A program made the translations under genes and the position numbers. A stretch of 33,098 nucleotides of DNA from Cyanocohniella sp. LLY (GTDB lineage Bacteria; Cyanobacteriota; Cyanobacteriia; Cyanobacteriales; Nostocaceae): the NCBI GenBank assembly GCA_022241785.1, contig JAKOMP010000024.1, forward strand, positions 29,838 through 62,935. Direction: 5' to 3'. Below the pieces are notes generated by a model, which worked only from the letters and a program-made list of their open reading frames with translations, did no database searches and was not told the origin of the DNA. Each line of letters opens with the position of its first letter. Position 1 is the first letter of the stretch. Shown one piece after another: positions 27,940-33,098 of this stretch.

Positions 27940-29463
27940 ATGAAACTCTTTACAATTGGTGACAGTATTTCTCAAGGCTTTATGTCTTTGGCAGCAGCCC
28001 GGACAGACCTTTGTTTTTCAACTTTGATTGCTAAGTCAATGGGGCTAACAGTTGGTGCTGAATATCTGTATCCTGAATGGTTAATGGGCGGACTACCAGC
28101 CAATATTGAGAAGATTTTACGGCGTTTGGAGAAAAAATATGGTTCAGATATCAATGCCCTAGATTGGCTGACCATATTACCAACTATTGAGGGGGTACTT
28201 GATGAAGCTGAAGATTACTATGAACGGCAAGGAGGTAGTGCTGAACAGCGTTATCCAGGAGGAATTGAATTCTTCGACAATGTAGCAATTCAGGGCTTTG
28301 ATATTGCTGATTCTTGGATGATTACGCCCAAGGTTTGCAAGTATCAAATTAAACTTAGTAACGACAAAGGAGAGGGTAAAGATGATTTCTTCGGTCTGCC
28401 CAACGCTGTCTTCTACCGGACTGCACTTAAAGTTCTCAACCCGTCTTTAAATCCTTCTTTTGACAACCATAGCCAACTTGGTTGGTTAAACCACCATACA
28501 ATCGCTCCAGGAGGAGTTGAGAATTTAATTATCTGGTTAGGAGCAAACAATGCGCTTGGAACTGTAATCGGTTTAGAAATTAATCAAACTCCCAATGACC
28601 CAGATCAGATTCTCAAAAACCCAAGTCAAAAGCCCGAATCATTCCGTGAGGTAAGAGAAAAATGGAACCTGTGGCATCCCAACGATTTCAAGGCTGAATA
28701 TCAAGAATTGCTTGATCGGGTTGATGCAATCATGCAAAGTAACAGCAACTCCGATTGGAATGTCTTCATTGGAACAGTACCGTTTGTAACTATTGCGCCA
28801 TTGGCAAAAGGTGTGGGCCCAACCACTGAAATTAAGGTGCCGGGAGAGGAAAAACCTTCAACTTACTACAAATACTACACCTATTTCCCTTTTGAAGAGG
28901 ATACGGTTAGAGAAACCGGAACCCTATACCTGACGCTACAAGATGCCGTCTACATTGATGACTGTATTCGCACATACAATAAAGTAATCAAAGAACTGGT
29001 CGATAGTAAAAACACTCAGTATCCACAACCACGCTATCACATTGTTGATCTTGCCAATGCCTTACAAGAAATTGCCTTCAAGCGAAATGCTGGAAAAGTG
29101 CAGTACGATTTTCCAGAATACTTCGATTTTGCCTATCCCCAGGTCAACACCAAATACTACCACGCAGACACTACTGGGCGACTACGACAAGGTGGACTGT
29201 TTAGTTTAGATGGCATTCATCCATCTGCCATCGGTCAAGGATTGATTGCTTATGAGTTCCTTAAAGAGATGAAAAAAGTTGGAGTTGTTGATAGCACGGA
29301 ACTAGATTGGCAGTCGATATTTTCTAGCGATCAACTTTATTCTCAACCTATTACTTTGATGCATGAGTTTTACGATAATAAAGAATTTGCTGAAACCATT
29401 ATCAAGCTGTTCGGCAGAAATCCACTTGCCAGAAATACAACTATGACTAGAAGACTTGGTTAA
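27940..29463 (+). CDS. SGNH/GDSL-like hydrolase, 507 aa
   Basis: The ATG at 27940 follows AAAGGTATTAA. Block I is MKLFTIGDSISQGFMSLAAA (catalytic Ser9), the third block is WLGANNALG (201-204, Asn), and the last is FSLDGIHPSAIGQG (Asp424 and His427), the order expected of SGNH esterases. A large insert (about 210-420) holds no recognised domain. There is no signal peptide. Family members are esterases or lipases or act on polysaccharides. It is 507 residues, much longer than minimal SGNH enzymes, and reads rightward, opposite to the export operon. Its function is likely hydrolysis of an acyl or acetyl ester; the substrate is unknown. Confidence 0.85.
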   Translation: MKLFTIGDSISQGFMSLAAARTDLCFSTLIAKSMGLTVGAEYLYPEWLMGGLPANIEKILRRLEKKYGSDINALDWLTILPTIEGVLDEAEDYYERQGGSAEQRYPGGIEFFDNVAIQGFDIADSWMITPKVCKYQIKLSNDKGEGKDDFFGLPNAVFYRTALKVLNPSLNPSFDNHSQLGWLNHHTIAPGGVENLIIWLGANNALGTVIGLEINQTPNDPDQILKNPSQKPESFREVREKWNLWHPNDFKAEYQELLDRVDAIMQSNSNSDWNVFIGTVPFVTIAPLAKGVGPTTEIKVPGEEKPSTYYKYYTYFPFEEDTVRETGTLYLTLQDAVYIDDCIRTYNKVIKELVDSKNTQYPQPRYHIVDLANALQEIAFKRNAGKVQYDFPEYFDFAYPQVNTKYYHADTTGRLRQGGLFSLDGIHPSAIGQGLIAYEFLKEMKKVGVVDSTELDWQSIFSSDQLYSQPITLMHEFYDNKEFAETIIKLFGRNPLARNTTMTRRLG

Positions 29464-29550
29464 GCTAAAAAACTTAATCCTAGATTGCCTCTAGTCATAG
29501 CTTTGTACTTATTTGATTGAAGTCAGAAAATTTAACGCCGTAAGACAGGG

Positions 29551-29778
29551 TTAACCGTTACCGACTAGATGACCGCATATCTTACGGCTTGGTTGCTTTC
29601 GGTCAATAGTTCTACCGTTACCTACTCTAGACTCAGCAAGTTTGTTGTGATTAATTTTGATGGTGGTAGTTCGGCTGTTACCAATTCTGATTATTGCTTG
29701 GGCTGGTATATCAGATACGATTACTGGCATCAACGTTAGAACTACTAAAATCTTGGCTAGAGAACGAGATGAAATCAT
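29551..29778 (-). CDS. Small secreted protein with 'VGNGRT' repeats
   Basis: The ATG at 29778 follows GGAGG by five bases. The signal peptide is MISSRSLAKILVVLTLMPVI followed by VSDIPAQA. The mature part is about 48 residues and contains RIGNSRTTTI, RVGNGRTIDR and HLVGNG, a short repeated theme; it is basic with one cysteine. No family is recognised. It belongs to a leftward group of small signal-peptide genes. The size suggests a secreted peptide, bacteriocin-like factor or matrix protein, but no leader-peptide cleavage motif was seen. Confidence 0.6.
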   Translation of the reverse strand: MISSRSLAKILVVLTLMPVIVSDIPAQAIIRIGNSRTTTIKINHNKLAESRVGNGRTIDRKQPSRKICGHLVGNG

Positions 29779-29822
29779 AATTGCCTCCAAGATTACATGA
29801 AAAAAGCAGGAGAGAAAAGTTA

Positions 29823-30158
29823 TTAATTTTGAGGGCCCCCTCCTGGCATATGTTTTTCACCAGTAACCTCCCGAACTGTGCTTCTTCTATCCCTGTCTAA
29901 CTGTGCCTCGCTACCTTTTCCTGTACGCAACCGAAATTCTCTAGAATCTTCACCTGCTCTTGGTTGAGTTCCTTCTGGATTTGCCGTACTTGGTATAGTA
30001 GTTTTTATGAATACGCTTCCACGACTAGGTAGATGAAGGGTACTTTTGCCTTCATCTACATTTGGCTTTGCTAAAACAGGACTTTGCATAAACGACAATA
30101 TCAAATTCATGATTGCAAACAGATATACACCCACAGAACAAAAAGATTTTAACTTCAT
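29823..30158 (-). CDS. Small secreted protein, 111 aa
   Basis: The ATG at 30158 follows GAGGTTTTT. The signal peptide is MKLKSFCSVGVYLFAIMNLI followed by LSFMQSPVLA. The mature part (KPNVDEGKSTLHLPSRGSVF, STANPEGTQPRAGEDSREFR, RTGKGSEAQLDRDRRSTVRE) is polar and highly charged and seems disordered. It has no cysteines in the mature region. No family is recognised. It is close to other small secreted genes on the same strand, each with its own ribosome site. Confidence 0.6.
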   Translation of the reverse strand: MKLKSFCSVGVYLFAIMNLILSFMQSPVLAKPNVDEGKSTLHLPSRGSVFIKTTIPSTANPEGTQPRAGEDSREFRLRTGKGSEAQLDRDRRSTVREVTGEKHMPGGGPQN

Positions 30159-30252
30159 AAAAACCTCTAAACATTTGCTAGGACTTGTCTTCTAATGCCA
30201 ACTACCATAAGTTTGGTAGAACGGAGTAAAACTCAACAATAATGAAGCTGCT

Positions 30253-30444
30253 TTAAACATCAGCACAGTGAATAAACGGACATAACCTTACAGGAACTTT
30301 CTTGCCATTGCACATACAACCTACAGGTTCTAGATATTTGATGGGGAATTTAACAAGTTCCGTTGCTTTTACAGCAATGGGAGCAACAGTGGAAATTAGA
30401 ACTATTGAAATGACTATTGGCTAAGAGTATCGAGAAATATTCAC
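30253..30444 (-). pseudogene. Small secreted Cys-rich gene interrupted by an amber codon
   Basis: A strong AAAGGAGGT site is four bases before GTG 30444. The frame reads VNISRYS, then TAG (30421-30423), then continues as PIVISIVLISTVAPIAVKAT, a convincing signal peptide, and ELVKFPIKYLEPVGCMCNGK, ending KVPVRLCPFIHCADV at TAA 30253. Without the TAG it would be a normal 63-residue secreted protein with four cysteines. It may be a point-mutant pseudogene or be expressed by suppression. A second start after the TAG was not seen. Confidence 0.5.
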
Positions 30445-30557
30445 CACAACCTCCTTTATAAACAGCGATTTTAAAAATCAGGGATGAATCCATTTCTAAG
30501 TTGTTGAAGGAAATGAGTTTTTTCGGGTGAGTATTACTCACCCAAAATTGCTAGTCA

Positions 30558-31139
30558 CTAATTACGAGAACTACGTTCAACAAGGTTAGCAGCTCGGTCA
30601 ATGTCTCCTCCAGCTACTTCTCTGGCGATGTCAGAAGCTTCCTCTTCACTAATATTGCCTGTATTTAAACGGTTAGACATATTATCGAGAAGGTTTGCTG
30701 TTGCATCATTCCCTCTATTGCGTTCTGTTTGTGCTTCATCGCGCAGTCCTTGTTTAAGTGTTTCACCTGGTGTAGAACGAGTAGAAATCATTCTTCCCTC
30801 GTCAGCTTCTTTTTTTGCCAGCATAATTGGTTGAATAACCGAGGTTGAATTGATAGAAGGTTTCAGATACAAAGGGCATTGCCTCGGAAATATATTTGGT
30901 AACCGTTTATCAAAATCCGGACAATATCTTTTGGGAATAAAGCGTTTAGACTCCTTAGTAAAATTAGGAGAAAAGGGTCGAGGACAGTAGCAGTTTACTG
31001 ACGGATTTGATGGTTCTAAAGGTTTGAAAAACTCATTTGTGGAAGTAGCCAATGCAGCTTGACCAAAAACAACTGACGGAAAAGTACTAGCTAATAGTGT
31101 TAGTAAGTAACCACAACGGCGTAAATTTTTGAAGTTCAT
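30558..31139 (-). CDS. Secreted cysteine-containing protein, 193 aa
   Basis: The ATG at 31139 (MNFKNLRRCGYLLTLLASTF) comes after AGGAACATT; the longer reading to 31223 is not needed. The signal peptide ends near FPSVVFGQAALA. The mature part has several cysteines (NCYCPRPFSPNF, RYCPDF, RQCPLYL), suggesting disulphides, then a charged helical C-terminus (MISTRSTPGETLKQGLRDEA, NISEEEASDIAREVAGGDID). No family is recognised. It is the first gene of the leftward group of small secreted products and lies divergent from the NB-ARC gene at 31311. Confidence 0.65.
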   Translation of the reverse strand: MNFKNLRRCGYLLTLLASTFPSVVFGQAALATSTNEFFKPLEPSNPSVNCYCPRPFSPNFTKESKRFIPKRYCPDFDKRLPNIFPRQCPLYLKPSINSTSVIQPIMLAKKEADEGRMISTRSTPGETLKQGLRDEAQTERNRGNDATANLLDNMSNRLNTGNISEEEASDIAREVAGGDIDRAANLVERSSRN

Positions 31140-31310
31140 AACTAATGTTCCTGTAATTTTCTGTGGATTTATATTTACTGTATGTAAGTATTTTGAGTTT
31201 GTCTGTGGGAAAAAGTTATCCAAAGTTAGTAAGTTTGAGGTTATAATTTGCTGTAATTAAATTGCCAAAGTTATAAAAAGTTAGTTGCTATATTAAGTTA
31301 ATTTCCAAAA

Positions 31311-33098
31311 ATGAATTCAGAAGATGCATTCCTGTCGGCTAAAGAAGCACTAGCCATTATTGATACAGTTATCAGTCCGGAAATATTGAGTGACATTCAA
31401 CAAGATGTGTTTCCCGAAATGTGGGAAGGGTTGACTTATGAGCAAATTGCAGAAAAATTAGGTTATCAGCCTGATTACATCAAATATGTAGGATTTCAAC
31501 TGTGGCGGTTATTGACTGAAGCCTTTGGTGAAAAAGTGACGAAAAGTAACTTTCGGTCAGTGCTGCGACGGTATTCAGGGAAAAACTCTAGCCATACAGA
31601 TGTGGCAGCTAGTAATGGAGAAAATCCCCCACAAGTCAAATGTCAGGAAAGTTCCGAATTACAGCAGCGTCAATGCTACCAAGACTGGGGGGATGCGGTT
31701 GACGTTTCAGCTTTCTACGGACGTGCAAGCGATCGCGAAATACTCTTTGAATGGATAGTCCGCGATCGCTGTCGTCTAATCACGCTGCAAGGGATGGGTG
31801 GTATTGGTAAAACTTCCTTAGCAGTCAAGGTTGCAGAAGATAACCAAGATGCCTTTGAGTATATTTTTTGGCGTTCTCTACGCAATGCGCCGCCTATACA
31901 GAATATATTGTCAGACTTAGTTAAATTTTTATCTAATCAGCAAGAAACAAATTTACCCGACACCGACGAAGCGCAACTGACGTTGTTAATAAAATATTTA
32001 AGTTCATCGCGGTGTTTGGTTATCTTGGATAACGTTGAAACAATTTTAGTTAGTGGTGCCAATGCAGGAAAATATCGAGAAGGATATGAAAGCTACGGAC
32101 AGCTATTTCGGTATATTGCTGAAGTATCTCATCAAAGCTGCTTACTATTGACTAGCCGCGAGAAACCGAAAAGTTTAGCTTTGAAAGAAGGTAAAAATTT
32201 ACCAGTTCGTTCCCTACAAATTAGAGGTTTAAGTGAGTTAGAAACACACGAACTTTTGACAGATAGAGGTTTTTCTGCTTCGCCAGAGCAAGAGCAACTA
32301 CTAACCTCACTTTATAGCGGTAATCCATTAGCTTTAAAGATAGTTGCAAATACAACTCAAGAGTTATTTGCTGGAGATATGTCGCACTTCTTAGACTGCG
32401 AAATATCTGTTTTTGGTGATATTTGGGAACTTTTAGACCAACAGTGTGAACGTTTATCTACTTTAGAAGAGCAGGTGATGTACTGGTTAGCAATCAATCT
32501 AGAAGCAGTTCCTCTAGCTGAATTACGAGAGGATATTGTACCACCTGTATCGACACGAGAACTCATTGAAGCACTAGAGTCTTTAAAAGCGAGATCATTA
32601 ATTGAAACAAGTAATCATGCTGCTAACCATAGGATAAATTTTACTCAACAACCTGTTGTCATGGAATACATGACAGAAAAATTAAGTACTGCTGTATTTA
32701 ATGAAATCACTACAGGTACAATTTATATTTTTAATTCTTATGCCTTAATAAAAGCTACTGCTAAAGACTATATTCGGGACTCGCAAATATGTTTGTTGGT
32801 TAAACCATTAGTTGATAAATTACTAACACACTTTGGAAATCAAAATAGACTAGAAGATTATTTTTATCAAGCCATTAGTAACTTACGCAATCATCCCCAA
32901 ATTCAATCCGGATACGCTGGGGGGAATCTTCTGAATTTACTCTGCCACATCAAGGCAAATTTAATAAATGCAGATTTTTCAAACCTCGCAGTTTGGCAGG
33001 CATATCTGAAAAATATTAATTTCAATCGCATTAACTTCCAGAATGCTGATTTATCGAAGTCGGTCTTTACCGAAACCTTTGGCAGTATTTTGACAGTG
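31311..33098 (+). CDS. NB-ARC STAND protein, 3' partial
   Basis: The ATG at 31311 opens a frame that remains open to the window end. The N-terminus (residues 1-85) has a conserved HTH-like vMAP domain: DVFPEMWEGLTYEQIAEKLG, IKYVGFQLWRLLTEAFGEKV and NFRSVLRRYSG. An NB-ARC domain follows, with a P-loop QGMGGIGKTSL and a Walker B CLVILDNVET, then RGLSELETHELL and YSGNPLALKIV. Near the end LINADFSNLAVWQAYLKNIN and FNADLSK start pentapeptide-like repeats that usually lead into WD40 repeats in this protein class. It is a signalling or defence-type NTPase. The domain end is outside the window. Confidence 0.85.
   Translation, partial: MNSEDAFLSAKEALAIIDTVISPEILSDIQQDVFPEMWEGLTYEQIAEKLGYQPDYIKYVGFQLWRLLTEAFGEKVTKSNFRSVLRRYSGKNSSHTDVAASNGENPPQVKCQESSELQQRQCYQDWGDAVDVSAFYGRASDREILFEWIVRDRCRLITLQGMGGIGKTSLAVKVAEDNQDAFEYIFWRSLRNAPPIQNILSDLVKFLSNQQETNLPDTDEAQLTLLIKYLSSSRCLVILDNVETILVSGANAGKYREGYESYGQLFRYIAEVSHQSCLLLTSREKPKSLALKEGKNLPVRSLQIRGLSELETHELLTDRGFSASPEQEQLLTSLYSGNPLALKIVANTTQELFAGDMSHFLDCEISVFGDIWELLDQQCERLSTLEEQVMYWLAINLEAVPLAELREDIVPPVSTRELIEALESLKARSLIETSNHAANHRINFTQQPVVMEYMTEKLSTAVFNEITTGTIYIFNSYALIKATAKDYIRDSQICLLVKPLVDKLLTHFGNQNRLEDYFYQAISNLRNHPQIQSGYAGGNLLNLLCHIKANLINADFSNLAVWQAYLKNINFNRINFQNADLSKSVFTETFGSILTV

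Noticed and set aside
30350-30541. A 63-codon minus-strand frame (MSNTHPKKLISFNNLEMDSS) with many cysteines near its end
   Set aside because: It overlaps the better-supported Cys-rich secreted frame, which has a strong ribosome site and a signal peptide.
31219-31272. Two CCAAAGTTA repeats upstream of the NB-ARC gene
   Set aside because: Short and AT-rich; not enough to call an operator.

Overview
The window is from a filamentous, Nostoc/Anabaena-type cyanobacterium. The octamer GCGATCGC (HIP1) occurs throughout, in genes and between them. NB-ARC, pentapeptide-repeat and 'CGIYG'-repeat proteins of the kinds common in these genomes are present, and gaps are full of small palindromic repeats. 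Most of the window (about 2.0-27.7 kb) reads as accessory, plasmid-like or integrative-element DNA: small unknown genes, an orphan cytosine methyltransferase, ArdA anti-restriction, an ERF annealing protein, ribbon-helix-helix and HTH regulators, and a large operon for a putative envelope-spanning export machine. No replicase, relaxase or integrase was recognised, so plasmid or chromosomal island cannot be decided here.

Layout. 1-2.0 kb: end of a DUF6632-like membrane gene, a small hypothetical gene, an IS5-type transposase relic and another hypothetical. 2.0-6.7 kb: a leftward operon with a 33-codon ORF, a winged-helix protein with a 14-residue tandem repeat, a Cys-motif protein, and a 659-codon ASCH-domain protein that completely contains a C5 DNA methyltransferase in another frame. 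A divergent XRE-type regulator faces it. 6.7-9.8 kb: a membrane-anchored lectin-like protein, RHH proteins and a repeat-rich noncoding stretch. 9.8-14.0 kb: a rightward set of small genes including ardA and an ERF gene. Several share a 22-bp palindromic promoter/operator and an almost invariant GGTATCCGGCCA leader placed between the Shine-Dalgarno sequence and ATG. 14.0-18.0 kb: a membrane and pentapeptide-repeat pair, gene relics, and one intact plus several decayed staphylococcal-nuclease homologues. 18.4-20.4 kb: two related secreted proteins. 20.4-27.6 kb: a leftward, tightly overlapping operon (J-domain protein, small protein, HTH protein, membrane AAA ATPase, DUF457-like membrane protein, transglutaminase-like protein, HerA/FtsK-like ATPase, HlyD-like adaptor, TolC-like outer-membrane protein). 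27.9-31.1 kb: an SGNH hydrolase and a cluster of small secreted proteins. 31.3 kb to the end: the start of an NB-ARC signalling protein.

How it may work together (inference). ArdA, the orphan methyltransferase and ERF fit establishment of incoming DNA. The TolC/HlyD/HerA/AAA operon could build a trans-envelope channel. The nearby signal-peptide proteins, the membrane-anchored nuclease and the SGNH hydrolase could be cargo or surface partners. Three sequence signals tie the region together: an 11-13-bp motif (TTCTTAGAGGA) seen about 17 times between 2.05 and 27.69 kb and not noticed outside it, the shared TATAGC-N10-GCTATA promoter/operator with its leader, and a shared TTTGTCTGCCAAA site upstream of both the nuclease/secreted-protein pair and the HTH gene of the export operon.
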